Assembly: GCA_015521095.1 (NCBI GenBank)
Contig: WAOU01000079.1
Span: 1-53,063, forward strand
Length of the DNA stretch: 53,063 nt
Direction: 5' to 3'
Source: Desulfurococcales archaeon
GTDB lineage: Archaea; Thermoproteota; Thermoprotei_A; Sulfolobales; Acidilobaceae
A program made the translations under genes and the position numbers. Below, in pieces: positions 27,019 through 36,666 of the stretch (positions within the stretch are counted from its first letter, which is position 1; the number at the start of each line of letters is the position of its first letter). The notes beneath the pieces are model-generated. The model ran no database searches. It was not told the DNA's origin and worked only from the letters and a program-made list of their open reading frames with translations.

Positions 27019-27729
27019 CTACTTAATTACTATGTTGTCTCCTCCAAGAATATACTTCTCGCCTGACACGGTCTTTTCTCTTTTCCAGATTGGCACCTCG
27101 CTCTTTACTCTTTCTATAAACTCTATAAGAGCCGGGAACACGTCCTTTCTACTTATACCGCTAACGCCGAGTATGAGAGTCACATCGCCCGGTAAACGTT
27201 TTCCAGTATAGTGTATTCCTGCTACCCGCCTCACTCCTTTTTTCCGAGCTATATCTCTAGCAATTTTCTCGAAAAACTTAGTAGTTATCTCTCCTGCATC
27301 CTCGTACTCCAGGTACTCTACTTTTTCACCCTTGTTTAGTCCCCTTACCGTTCCTATGAATAATAGTGTAGCTCCTGTATCGTCTTCTAGATCTCTGGTA
27401 AGAAAAGAGAGCACCTCTTGTATCATATTATCTTGATCGTCGTTAGGAGATGCGAGTCTAACCATTATATTTGAGCCTCCGGCCGGAGGAGGCATTACAT
27501 GAACTATTCTTGTATGAATGAAGTCATTATCCTCTAGCCTATGTCCTTCTTCATCTACTACTATTAACTCCAGGCCGGTTTCAGTAAGAAGCTTCCCTAA
27601 CTCCGGTATAACGTCTGTTAGAGCCTGTAACAGTGATGAAACCCTATTATCGTCTACATCTACGAATAGCGTATCCTTGCCAGCCAACTTTCTCAAAATA
27701 CTATAGAGTTTTACTTCTATACGGGCCAC
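27019..27729 (-). CDS. MoaD-MoaE fusion (molybdopterin synthase, MoaX-like)
   Basis: 236 aa made of two domains that are normally separate proteins. Residues 1-85 are MoaD, a ubiquitin-like fold ending in the PPPAGG tail whose last Gly must become a thiocarboxylate. Residues 89-236 are MoaE, with FIGTVRG near 124, HYTGKRLPGD near 173 and PIWKRE carrying the active-site Lys216. Together they convert precursor Z to molybdopterin. Because Gly85 is followed by three residues and MoaE, the tail is blocked unless the fusion is cleaved, as reported for mycobacterial MoaX. The Gly84-Gly85 codons (GGAGGC, 27475-27480) also form a ribosome binding site 10 nt before an internal ATG at 27465, so free MoaE could be made as well. 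No other molybdenum gene is nearby. Confidence 0.9.
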   Translation of the reverse strand: MARIEVKLYSILRKLAGKDTLFVDVDDNRVSSLLQALTDVIPELGKLLTETGLELIVVDEEGHRLEDNDFIHTRIVHVMPPPAGGSNIMVRLASPNDDQDNMIQEVLSFLTRDLEDDTGATLLFIGTVRGLNKGEKVEYLEYEDAGEITTKFFEKIARDIARKKGVRRVAGIHYTGKRLPGDVTLILGVSGISRKDVFPALIEFIERVKSEVPIWKREKTVSGEKYILGGDNIVIK

Positions 27730-27813
27730 GCTACTAACACCTACGACAGCACAGCATTATAATAGTATACCTGTAGCCATGGTAAAATACTTGAATATAT
27801 TAGCGATTCACAA

Positions 27814-28071
27814 CTAGATTACTTTCTTTGACTTCTCTTTCTTTATTTGTAGTGCCTCTGTGAGTTCTCTTGTGAGTTCTCGGAGAGCTGGTCTTGCACA
27901 GTCATTATCGAGTCGTTCGAGTAGTAGTTTAAGGAACTTAGCGGCACACCTGCTGCTATGAAACGTTAGAGTGAAGCCTGATTTTTCTAAAACGATTCCT
28001 TGACCTTCTGGGAATGGTCTCCCACATATCATACACTCGTAATATTTTTTGCTCGGCACCTTGTTATCCAC
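27814..28071 (-). CDS. small zinc-binding protein, TRASH/L24e-like treble clef
   Basis: 85 aa. The first half reads C-M-I-C-G-R-P-F-P-E-G-Q-G then FHSSRCAAKF, the C-x2-C ... C layout of TRASH and L24e-type treble-clef domains; a fourth ligand may be the His before SSRC. The C-terminal half is a charged helix. Such small archaeal proteins are often metal sensors or ribosome-associated; which applies here cannot be seen. It stands alone between the MoaD-MoaE fusion and the divergent Lhr helicase. Confidence 0.78.
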   Translation of the reverse strand: MDNKVPSKKYYECMICGRPFPEGQGIVLEKSGFTLTFHSSRCAAKFLKLLLERLDNDCARPALRELTRELTEALQIKKEKSKKVI

Positions 28072-28209
28072 CTTCTAATTGAATGTATAGGCGGTAGAAT
28101 TAATAAGATCCGAATACGCTATACGATCAGGTAATACGTGGTTGGCTAAGATATACTCTCACTAGAAGGGATAGAGCAAAGAGCCAAGGTAAAACGCGGT
28201 GCATGTAAT

Positions 28210-31050
28210 ATGATGGTGGCGAAGAAGGCTATAGACATGTTGGATCTAGAGATAAGAAAGATAATTGAGAAACGAGGCTGGACTAGCCTCACACCTATCC
28301 AAGAAAAAGCAATTCCAGAGATATTAGCTGGCAATAATGTACTCATAATGGCTCCAACAGGAGAAGGAAAAACGGAAGCCGCCCTCCTACCAATATTATC
28401 TATGATAAAGAGAGAAGGTGCAAAACCAATCTCAATGATCTATGTCACTCCGATGAAAGCCCTCATAAACGATCTCTATCATAGGATAAGCTGGTGGGCG
28501 GATCAACTAGGGCTAGTTGTAGCAAGAAAACACGGAGACACAAGTAGCATCGAGAGAAGCCGTCGACTAAAACAGGTGCCACACATCCTTATAATTACAC
28601 CGGAGAGCCTCGAAATAGATCTAGACTGGGCACATAAGATACGTAAATATTATAGAAACCTGCGCTGGGTCGTTGTTGACGAGGCCCACGAACTGCTTAG
28701 CGGGAAGCGTGGAGCGCAGTTCGTTATTCAACTAGAGAGACTGGCAAAATTAGCGGGCAGAGATATTCAGAGGATAGCTCTATCGGCGACGATCGGAAAC
28801 CCAACGAAAGCAGTCGAGTTATTATCTGGCAGTAGCAGACGTCCAAAGAAAATAGTTAGGTCCGAGAGCAGTAAACGCCCCGAACTAAGAATAGTATACG
28901 TGAAGGATACTACAGGAGATATCTGGCTAGAAGCATCCAACAAGATCCTGGAAGAAATAGAAAAGCCAAGTCTAGTATTCGTAAACAGCAGGTATGTCGC
29001 TGAGAGGATCAAAGACGCGTTAGAAAAATTGGGAGCAGACGATGTATACGTTCACCACTCAAGCGTATCCACGGAACTGCGATTAGAAGCAGAGAGCAAG
29101 CTCAGGCAGGGTGAACTCTCAGCAGTTGTATGTACAAAGACTCTGGAAGTAGGGATCGACGTAGGAAAGATAAAAAGAGTCATACAGATAAAGGCTCCAG
29201 GAAGAGTATCAAGCCTTCTTCAAAGAATAGGACGAAGCGGTCATAGAATCGGAGAGAACCCCAAGGGAACAATCATAGCACTGGGAGAGCTTGACCTAGT
29301 AGAGTCCATTGCAACAGGAGTAATGGCAGTAAAAGGAGCCCTCGAAGACACCGTTATATCAAGAGTCCCACTGGATGTAATCGCCAAGGAGATACAAGGA
29401 ATATTACTCGAGCGGGGAGAAGCCTCGAAAGAGGAACTTTATCATATGATAGTATCACACCCCAAAATCAATATATCACCGGATGAATACGAGGAACTAA
29501 TAGATTATCTAATGAGTCAGGGAATAATAAGAGAAAAGGAAAATGGCAAGCTACGACTAGGATCAACGTTCTATAAGATATGGAAATTCAGAGGAGACTC
29601 TTACACAAGAGCGTGGTGGTCAAGGGACTTCTCCGAGTTCTTCTCAACTATAAGCGATAGAGACTCCTTCGTTGTTAGACACAGAGATAAAACGATTGGC
29701 TACATTGACTCTATATTCGTCTATAAGCATCTACGAACAGGAGACACCATACGCCTAGCAGGCAGAGCATGGTACGTTAAACGAATAGACGAGAACCTGG
29801 CTAAGATCGAGGTAGAACCTGCAAGTGATCATGGAGAGGTCCCATTATGGAGAGGCGAAGGCCCGAAACGGGCTAGAGAACTAGCAAAAACAATGATAGA
29901 GATACTATCCGGTAAACAAAGCATAGAAGATGTCGAGCTAGACTCGTCAGCTAAGAGGATCATCAAGAAATGGATAAACTACTATAGTAGCAAGCTAGGA
30001 ATCGAAAACCTCGAATCAAGCATAATCTATGAGACCTATGGCAGAGAAAAAATAATAACAGCCCCACTAGGATCGGGAGCCTCGGAGACCCTAGCACTAA
30101 TTGTAACTCACATCGCGTCACGCGAGATAGGTCTTAACGTATATTACAGATCGATGTTTATGGGATTCAGCGTGTCAATAGGCGAATTAAACCCGATAGA
30201 CATCCTAATGGAGATAGACCTCGACGAATTCGACGAAATACTCGACGCTGCTCTTGAAAAGAGCCCCTATCTACACCAGACTATCCGCGATATACAATTA
30301 TCATTTGGAAAAATAGGCTCTACCGACCCAGAGGAAGACGAATTATTGTATAGAGAAGCAAAACGACAGATCCTTGAAAACTACCTAGACGTCGAGGGCG
30401 CCAAAGAATTCATCAAAAAACTACAAAGCGGAGAACTAAAAGTAAGAACACCCTATGTCTCCGGAATAACCCCAATAGCTAAACAAATCCTTCTAGCACC
30501 ACCTATCAAACCCTGGATACCGGATCTAGCCGGCAGAATAGCAAGACTCTTAGAAGGATCAGCGTTCACGATATTCGAACTCACAGATATACTCGACTTG
30601 TCAGAGAAGACAATCGAGTCGAAGATCAAAGATATGAGAAAAGAAGAATATGGAGAGAAAAGAGTCGTAGGATTCATAGACATAGACGAAGACGAATGGA
30701 GATGGACTCTCTATAAATCACTAGAAGAGGTCGTGAACTCAGAAGAGTTCGAGAACAGTTTCAAGCCGTCGAGACTAGACGAGCCAATGAGAGTATACGT
30801 GAAGAATGATCAAGGCCACAGAGTCCGGGAGATAATAGTCACTCCCAGACTACTGCTTGAAAACTGGGAAAGACTAGAAGAAGTGCTCCCACAGAACATC
30901 TATTACGTAAGAGTAATATCAGCCTATGGATATGGAGGAAGAGACGACATATCAGTCACACACTATCATGTCCCGTTAAAAGCACTTCGATACCTACTAT
31001 TAAACGCGGCCGCATACCTTCAAAGTAAAAACGCAGGATACTACTGGTAA
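28210..31050 (+). CDS. Lhr-family superfamily 2 DNA helicase
   Basis: 946 aa. The DEAH helicase core has Q-motif-like LTPIQEKAIPEI, Walker A APTGEGKTEAA near 50-60, Walker B VVDEAHELLSGKRGAQ near 158-173 (the ELL-KRG pattern is typical of Lhr), SAT motif LSATIGN, and motif VI QRIGRSGHR near 338-346. Beyond the core are a winged helix and the long C-terminal Lhr extension. Lhr proteins act in DNA repair or in loading/unwinding of nucleic acids at replication stress. Start ATG 28210 or the adjacent ATG 28213. It is followed at 20 nt by a membrane protein gene on the same strand. Confidence 0.88.
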   Translation: MMVAKKAIDMLDLEIRKIIEKRGWTSLTPIQEKAIPEILAGNNVLIMAPTGEGKTEAALLPILSMIKREGAKPISMIYVTPMKALINDLYHRISWWADQLGLVVARKHGDTSSIERSRRLKQVPHILIITPESLEIDLDWAHKIRKYYRNLRWVVVDEAHELLSGKRGAQFVIQLERLAKLAGRDIQRIALSATIGNPTKAVELLSGSSRRPKKIVRSESSKRPELRIVYVKDTTGDIWLEASNKILEEIEKPSLVFVNSRYVAERIKDALEKLGADDVYVHHSSVSTELRLEAESKLRQGELSAVVCTKTLEVGIDVGKIKRVIQIKAPGRVSSLLQRIGRSGHRIGENPKGTIIALGELDLVESIATGVMAVKGALEDTVISRVPLDVIAKEIQGILLERGEASKEELYHMIVSHPKINISPDEYEELIDYLMSQGIIREKENGKLRLGSTFYKIWKFRGDSYTRAWWSRDFSEFFSTISDRDSFVVRHRDKTIGYIDSIFVYKHLRTGDTIRLAGRAWYVKRIDENLAKIEVEPASDHGEVPLWRGEGPKRARELAKTMIEILSGKQSIEDVELDSSAKRIIKKWINYYSSKLGIENLESSIIYETYGREKIITAPLGSGASETLALIVTHIASREIGLNVYYRSMFMGFSVSIGELNPIDILMEIDLDEFDEILDAALEKSPYLHQTIRDIQLSFGKIGSTDPEEDELLYREAKRQILENYLDVEGAKEFIKKLQSGELKVRTPYVSGITPIAKQILLAPPIKPWIPDLAGRIARLLEGSAFTIFELTDILDLSEKTIESKIKDMRKEEYGEKRVVGFIDIDEDEWRWTLYKSLEEVVNSEEFENSFKPSRLDEPMRVYVKNDQGHRVREIIVTPRLLLENWERLEEVLPQNIYYVRVISAYGYGGRDDISVTHYHVPLKALRYLLLNAAAYLQSKNAGYYW

Positions 31051-31070
31051 TAGATGGCGGGGAACAGGTA

Positions 31071-31745
31071 TTGGGGAACTCATCGCAGATGTACAACAAT
31101 ACTCTATTAACAGAAATTGATGATATCTATACCGCCCTCTCATATTCACTATACTTGTCACGAGACGATCCCGAATGGAGAGCTGTTAACGAGAGAATCT
31201 CGGAACTAGTCAATAAGATCGAACAAATATACACAACGTTTAATTCAACCGGCGTCACGCTACCAAGGAAACTCAGATTATTAGTCAAAGACCTAGCTAG
31301 GAATGTTAAGAAAAGAGACCTATATTTGACGGGTACGACTTTACGGAAACTAGAGGAATTAGTCGACAAAACATATTCTTTAAGCAAAGGAGCTAATCGA
31401 TTCATAATTAATGGTAGATTCCTCCTGTCAGTATCATTCGCGACGCTGACAACGGTACTCTTATACTCTACTCAGTCCACGATTGAAATTTTAATGTTAA
31501 TAGTAGTACTCGGCCTCCTATTATCATCGCTCCTTCTCCTAAAGACTAGATTCTATATGTATGTAGTATCAGCAGCATTCCTAGTAGAAGCCTCTGTACT
31601 CTTATTCGCTAGGTACGGAGAGGGATACGGTATATTGTATGATGGAGTACTTGTTCTCTTAGTATTATTGTTCCTAGTTGGGCAAGTTGAATCTATAATG
31701 ATAGCCAAGGATCTTAGAGAGACTGTTGATGGAATCACCGAGTAG
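31071..31745 (+). CDS. uncharacterised membrane protein with N-terminal cytoplasmic coil
   Basis: 224 aa. The N-terminal ~105 residues are mostly helical and charged (with S-E-L-V-N-K-I-E-Q-I), probably cytoplasmic; four hydrophobic helices follow at about 118-134, 138-160, 164-181 and 190-207, then a short tail. No family recognised. TTG 31071 is preceded by GGCGGGGAACAG. It follows lhr closely and precedes the superoxide reductase after 125 nt, but SOR has its own promoter-like region. Confidence 0.65.
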   Translation: MGNSSQMYNNTLLTEIDDIYTALSYSLYLSRDDPEWRAVNERISELVNKIEQIYTTFNSTGVTLPRKLRLLVKDLARNVKKRDLYLTGTTLRKLEELVDKTYSLSKGANRFIINGRFLLSVSFATLTTVLLYSTQSTIEILMLIVVLGLLLSSLLLLKTRFYMYVVSAAFLVEASVLLFARYGEGYGILYDGVLVLLVLLFLVGQVESIMIAKDLRETVDGITE

Positions 31746-31870
31746 AAATGGAATATGTTTTTAACTAGAAATAGTTGCTTCTCGTTAACAATTTACATAT
31801 TCAAATATTAATGTCAAGACAATAACAATAAACAAATAGAAAAACAATTGATCAAGGAGGTAGAAGAAAC

Positions 31871-32242
31871 ATGAAGTTTGGAGACATAATATACACTCCC
31901 GAGGAAGCACCCGAACAAGTTATCTCGAAGGCCGAAACACACACTCCAAAAATCGAGGCACCCGAAAAGGTAAAGAAAGGAGAACCATTCAAAGTAAAAA
32001 TCACAGTAGGTCCCCACGAGATGAAGCCACACCATTCAATCAGATACGTAGAAGTATGGTTCTACGAAGAAGGCAGAGCCTTCAACCCAGTAAGAGTAGC
32101 AAAAATAGAATTCGAGCCGGGATACACACTCGCAACAGCAGAGCTAACACTAACGCTTGAGAAAAGCGGAACCCTTTACGCGATAAGCTATTGTAACCTC
32201 CACGGCCTATGGGAGGCAAGAAAAACAATACAAGTAGAGTAA
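31871..32242 (+). CDS. superoxide reductase (neelaredoxin type), lacking the usual lysine
   Basis: 123 aa, a one-iron SOR without the desulforedoxin domain. Iron ligands fit: His24 in E-T-H-T-P, His49 and His54/His55 in GPHEMKPHH, and Cys108 and His111 in YCNLHGLW. Glu22 is present, but the position of the active-site Lys is Thr23. SORs with Thr here, such as the one of Ignicoccus, still work, so the enzyme is probably active in removing superoxide. AAGGAGGT lies 10 nt before the ATG, and the upstream 125 nt are strongly AT-rich, compatible with a strong promoter. It stands alone before the reverse gyrase. Confidence 0.93.
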   Translation: MKFGDIIYTPEEAPEQVISKAETHTPKIEAPEKVKKGEPFKVKITVGPHEMKPHHSIRYVEVWFYEEGRAFNPVRVAKIEFEPGYTLATAELTLTLEKSGTLYAISYCNLHGLWEARKTIQVE

Positions 32243-32478
32243 CCAAAACCTCCCTCCTAATCCTAGCGGACCCCAGTACTAATCTCCACTTTATTTTTAC
32301 TTCTAGTATATCCTCGACGCATCCTAAAGGCAAAAAGAACAGCATCACGAGACCCAACTATTGTTATCGTGGTATTACTGGGCCTGTACACTACTTATAC
32401 TAAACCAGCCGATAAGCGTAGCCACTGGAGTACACTAATGCTCTACTAAGTCTTATCGTTCAGCATCCGGTGGGGGCT

Positions 32479-35400
32479 ATGCATGGAATAGAACCTGTAC
32501 TAGACAAAATGTGTCCAAACTGTGGAGGACCAATATCTGCTGAGAGACTCGAGAGAGGACTGCCATGTAAAAGATGCCTACCAAGCGATAACTACTATAC
32601 AGTCGAGGAGATAGGAAAAGCACTCGAGGCCAGAGGAACACTCCTTAATTATGCTTGGGTCTATGCATTAGAGAAAGAGTACGAGAAATTCCGTATATTC
32701 TTCGCTAAGAAAACAAAATCTGAACTCTGGAGCGCCCAGAAGAGCTGGGCGAAGAGACTCTTATTACTCGACAGTATGGCTATTATAGCCCCCACCGGAG
32801 TCGGTAAAACAACGCTTCTAAGCGTTTATGCAGTATACAGGGCAGAGCTACAAGGATGGAAAGTACTATATCTGGTCCCTACACAGAACCTGGTTACACA
32901 AACAGCATCAAAGATAATGAACATGGTAGACAACGATATAGTTGTATACTATACTGGGTCGATGAGCAAGAAGCTTCGCGAAGAGGCTCTAAACAGAATC
33001 GCTAATGGAGAATACAAGATACTTGTCGTAACAACAAGCTTCCTTCAAAGAAACTTTGATCTCCTCGAGAAAAACGCCCCCTTCAATCTGATAATTGTAG
33101 ACGACGTAGATAGTCTTCTAAGAAGCGGTAAGAACGTCGACAGAGTCCTCAAGTTAATGGGCTATAAAGAAGACCACATACAGACAGCCGAAAAACTCGT
33201 CAAGACAAAACTAAGATTCTATCAGGCACTTTCAGCAGGACAAGAGAAAAAGATAGACGAATTACAGCGTGAAATAGCAGAGCTAGAGGGAGAACTTAGG
33301 CTCTTCGAAGATACACCTATGAGTCAGCTAGTAATCGCCTCTGCAACAGGACGGCCGAGGGGAATTAAACACCTATTATTCAAGGAGCTACTCGGCTTCG
33401 AGGTAGGCGGTGGAAGCGATTATATGAGAAGCGTGGATGATACCTATCTTGTTACAACAGATCTAGCTAAGGATCTAGTAAGAATAGTGAAAACCCTTGG
33501 GAGAGGAGGCGTAGTATTCGTATCACAGCTTCACGGGAAACCCCTAGCTAAACTCCTAGTCGAGAAACTCAAAAGTGCAGGCATCAAAGCGGAGCTAGCA
33601 CTAGCAGGAACACGAAGGGCTGTGAGCAAGCTGGCCTCGGGAGAAGCAGACGTAATAGTAGGAGTGGCATCAAGGTACGGCGTGATAGTTAGGGGACTTG
33701 ATCTCCCTGAAACCATTAAGTATGCAGTGTTCATAGAGATACCAGCTAGAAGGATATCGTTAGAGGATGCACTATCTAGCGCCAAACGCCAACTCGCACT
33801 ACTATTCTATATCAATGATAAAGGTGGAGAAAAAGCCCAGGACTATATAAAGAAAATAACAAGACTCCTCGAGAAAATACCAGATCCCAGAATAGTCGCC
33901 CTAGCTTATAACAACAAGATAGACGCGGAAGGTTTACTGCTCGAATTAGTTGAAGTTATGAAGGAATCAGCCGGATATATCAAAGAATGGTTCGAGTCCA
34001 GTCTTGCAGCAGGAGAAAGAGTAAGGCTTGGAGGCATACTAGTAGAGAAGGATCAAACGGGAACATACTTAGTCACACCAGATGCTCCAACTTACATACA
34101 GGCAAGTGGAAGAACAAGCAGACTATACAAGGGAGTAATGACCCATGGCTTAAGCATAGTCTTAACAAAAGATAGACAGTATGTTGAGGCCCTAGAGGAG
34201 AGGCTAAAGTGGTATACAAGTAGTATATTCAGAGAATTCAATAGTTTAGATATTAACAATGTATTAACAAGAATAGCAGAGAGTAGACAAGGGAAAGGAA
34301 AGAAGATAAATGTAAAGACAGTCCTCCTAGTAGTAGAGTCTCCGACAAAAGCACGAACTATAGCGTGGTTCTGGGGAAGACCCTCTAAGAGGAGATTCGG
34401 TCGCTTAACGGTCTATGAGACAAGCACAGTTGATCCCGACACAGGAACCGTATACTTGTTAATGGTCACAGCTACACGCGGACACTTCCTAGAATTAGCT
34501 ATAGATGTAGAAGACTCAGTATACGGTGTAAAATACGAGGAAGGAGTCTACAAACCCGTATATAAGACAATAAAAAGATGCCTCGAATGCGGATATACAT
34601 ATGCAGCAGACGGTGCCTGTCCTAGATGTGGAAGCTACGCAGTGTACTCGGCGGCCTCAATAGTCGACACGCTCAGAAAGCTTTCCCTAGAGGTTGATGA
34701 GATAATCATAGCGACGGATCCAGACAGAGAAGGAGAAAAGATTGCATGGGACGTATACCTCGTTCTTAAGCCATTTAACTCTAATATAAGGAGAGGAAGA
34801 TTCCACGAAGTAACAAGAGATGCAATAATAGAGGCGTTGCGTGGAGCAACAAGCATAGACCACAGACTCGTCTATTCTCAGATTGTGAGAAGGATCGAAG
34901 ATAGATGGATAGGATTTACTCTCAGCAAACATCTATGGAGTAAATATAATAAAAGATGGCTAGGAGCCGGCAGAGTACAGACACCAGTTCTAGGCTGGAT
35001 AGTCTCTAGATACGAAGAATGGAAACAGAACAAGGGATATCTACTAGTCTACAACTATTCAGCCACAGGCGAGAGAATATACCTCTTCGTAAAGGAAAAA
35101 GAAACAGCAAAAGAGCTGTCAAAGGATGTAGAGGCTAGGATATCTAGCTTCCAAGAATGGATAGAGGAAGTAAATCCTGCACCACCATATACCACCGACG
35201 CTCTACTCTACGACGCGTCACTAAAGTTAGGCTATAGCGCCAGCTTCACAATGAAGCTCGCACAAGAACTATTCGAGGCTGGACTCATAACATATCATAG
35301 AACAGATAGCACAAGAATATCTACTAACGGCATGGGAATAGCAAAATCCTACCTAGAAAAGAAAGGCCTAGAAGAGCACTACTATCCAAGGAGCTGGGGA

Positions 35401-36144
35401 GAAGGAGGAGCCCACGAAGCAATAAGACCCACAAAGCCACTCGACGTAGAAGAACTACAACGCCTCGTGCTTGAAGGAACCTTAAAGATCCAAATAAAGC
35501 TGACACGAGCACATCTGAAACTATACGATCTAATATTCAAGAGATTCATAGCGAGCCAGATGAAGCCGTCAAAAGCCAAGAAGGCAAGCATGGAGCTCGA
35601 ATTCCCACAGAACATAGTGTCTGTGTACGAAGGGATAATCGACTACGAACAAAAGGGACACTACCTAGTGAACCCACCCAGGACAAGAAAATGGATAAAG
35701 GAAGCATCGGCAAAAGACAGCATAAAGTTAACATTTATGAAGAAAGTTAGAACCAGTTCAATACGCCTATTCAAGACCGGAGACCTAGTCAGACTAATGA
35801 AGGAGAAGAAAATAGGTAGACCAAGTACATATGCTAAGGTAATAGAATCGAACAGGAGACACGGATACATTATAATAAGTAAAAAAGCACAATACGTTGT
35901 GCCAACGAAAACCGGCGTAACGGTCTTCAAATACCTTAACGAGAACTTCCCAGTATTCGTATCAGAGGAAACCAGCAGAGAGCTCGAAGAAATACTCGAT
36001 AAAATCGAATCAGGTGAAATGAACCCTGTAGAGGCAATAAATGACCTTGCGATAAAGTTAGCAAGCGTACTTCCAGACAGCCAGCTAGCCGTGCTCGTGG
36101 ACGAGACCGGAATCAATAAAGGCATTGCATATGGAATAGATTAA
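32479..36144 (+). CDS. rgy: reverse gyrase
   Basis: About 1221 aa from ATG 32479. It introduces positive supercoils, the hallmark of hyperthermophiles. Domains in order: N-terminal zinc finger (CPNCGG...CKRC); SF2 helicase with Walker A APTGVGKTT near residue 104 and DDVD as the DEAD equivalent; topoisomerase IA part with TOPRIM VVESPTKARTI near 617, a second zinc finger (CLECGYTYAADGACPRCGS), and the catalytic Tyr ~939 in GLITYHRTDS. ATG 32479 follows GGTGGGGG, so an in-frame GTG 32470 is taken as part of the binding site. No split or intein. Confidence 0.95.
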   Translation: MHGIEPVLDKMCPNCGGPISAERLERGLPCKRCLPSDNYYTVEEIGKALEARGTLLNYAWVYALEKEYEKFRIFFAKKTKSELWSAQKSWAKRLLLLDSMAIIAPTGVGKTTLLSVYAVYRAELQGWKVLYLVPTQNLVTQTASKIMNMVDNDIVVYYTGSMSKKLREEALNRIANGEYKILVVTTSFLQRNFDLLEKNAPFNLIIVDDVDSLLRSGKNVDRVLKLMGYKEDHIQTAEKLVKTKLRFYQALSAGQEKKIDELQREIAELEGELRLFEDTPMSQLVIASATGRPRGIKHLLFKELLGFEVGGGSDYMRSVDDTYLVTTDLAKDLVRIVKTLGRGGVVFVSQLHGKPLAKLLVEKLKSAGIKAELALAGTRRAVSKLASGEADVIVGVASRYGVIVRGLDLPETIKYAVFIEIPARRISLEDALSSAKRQLALLFYINDKGGEKAQDYIKKITRLLEKIPDPRIVALAYNNKIDAEGLLLELVEVMKESAGYIKEWFESSLAAGERVRLGGILVEKDQTGTYLVTPDAPTYIQASGRTSRLYKGVMTHGLSIVLTKDRQYVEALEERLKWYTSSIFREFNSLDINNVLTRIAESRQGKGKKINVKTVLLVVESPTKARTIAWFWGRPSKRRFGRLTVYETSTVDPDTGTVYLLMVTATRGHFLELAIDVEDSVYGVKYEEGVYKPVYKTIKRCLECGYTYAADGACPRCGSYAVYSAASIVDTLRKLSLEVDEIIIATDPDREGEKIAWDVYLVLKPFNSNIRRGRFHEVTRDAIIEALRGATSIDHRLVYSQIVRRIEDRWIGFTLSKHLWSKYNKRWLGAGRVQTPVLGWIVSRYEEWKQNKGYLLVYNYSATGERIYLFVKEKETAKELSKDVEARISSFQEWIEEVNPAPPYTTDALLYDASLKLGYSASFTMKLAQELFEAGLITYHRTDSTRISTNGMGIAKSYLEKKGLEEHYYPRSWGEGGAHEAIRPTKPLDVEELQRLVLEGTLKIQIKLTRAHLKLYDLIFKRFIASQMKPSKAKKASMELEFPQNIVSVYEGIIDYEQKGHYLVNPPRTRKWIKEASAKDSIKLTFMKKVRTSSIRLFKTGDLVRLMKEKKIGRPSTYAKVIESNRRHGYIIISKKAQYVVPTKTGVTVFKYLNENFPVFVSEETSRELEEILDKIESGEMNPVEAINDLAIKLASVLPDSQLAVLVDETGINKGIAYGID

Positions 36145-36163
36145 TCAAATTACGAAAGAACTA

Positions 36164-36433
36164 CTAGACTCCATACTCCAGGGTAATCTCTAAAAAAGTA
36201 TATCTCTCCCCCATTCTCCTCTTACTACCAATCCTCCAATCGACAATCCTGACCCCATCACCTATCCTATCTTTAATAGCTGAGACTACATTAGCCAATT
36301 TACAGATATTATCGCCTACAGCATAAAGCGTGATCCTCGTGTAACCCTTGTTGAACTCGGCAATTATCTCTAACACATAGTCGGTGACAGGGACATCTTT
36401 CACGATTGTTATCTTCTTCTCCGCTTTCACCAT
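36164..36433 (-). CDS. Alba-family nucleic-acid-binding protein
   Basis: 89 aa from ATG 36433, the usual size of Alba. The profile fits IT-I-V-K-D-V-P-V-T-D-Y-V-L in the first strand/helix, A-V-G-D-N-I-C-K-L-A-N-V-V in the second, then the hairpin with I-G-S-K-R-R and the terminal strand LEITLEYG. The lysines usually acetylated in Alba1 (GKKP) are replaced by VKDVP, suggesting an Alba2-type partner. The longer reading frame to 36526 adds ~31 residues with no likeness to the family; GGGTG before 36433 supports the shorter start. Ends 19 nt from reverse gyrase. Confidence 0.75.
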   Translation of the reverse strand: MVKAEKKITIVKDVPVTDYVLEIIAEFNKGYTRITLYAVGDNICKLANVVSAIKDRIGDGVRIVDWRIGSKRRMGERYTFLEITLEYGV

Positions 36434-36666
36434 GCACACCCGGCTAACTCTACGACATGCGATTATTACCGATATACTGTAAGAGGGGGCCTCAGATTCC
36501 GGCGCAATCCGCATAGTGTCCCGCATCGGTGACGAGGTTGATCTTCACCGGCCCATATAATGAATAGAACTAGTTGACGGCATTAAATTATCTAGCTAGT
36601 AACCGTTATAGTTGGGATCTCAGTTTATCAAAAATAATACTATTGTATTAGGTATGTCTGGAACGG

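Noticed and set aside
32243..32478. Hidden two-helix membrane peptide between SOR and reverse gyrase
   Set aside because: A frame of ~60 codons with two hydrophobic stretches exists after the TAG at 32264, but it has no start codon and no binding site. Possibly a decayed gene; not annotated.
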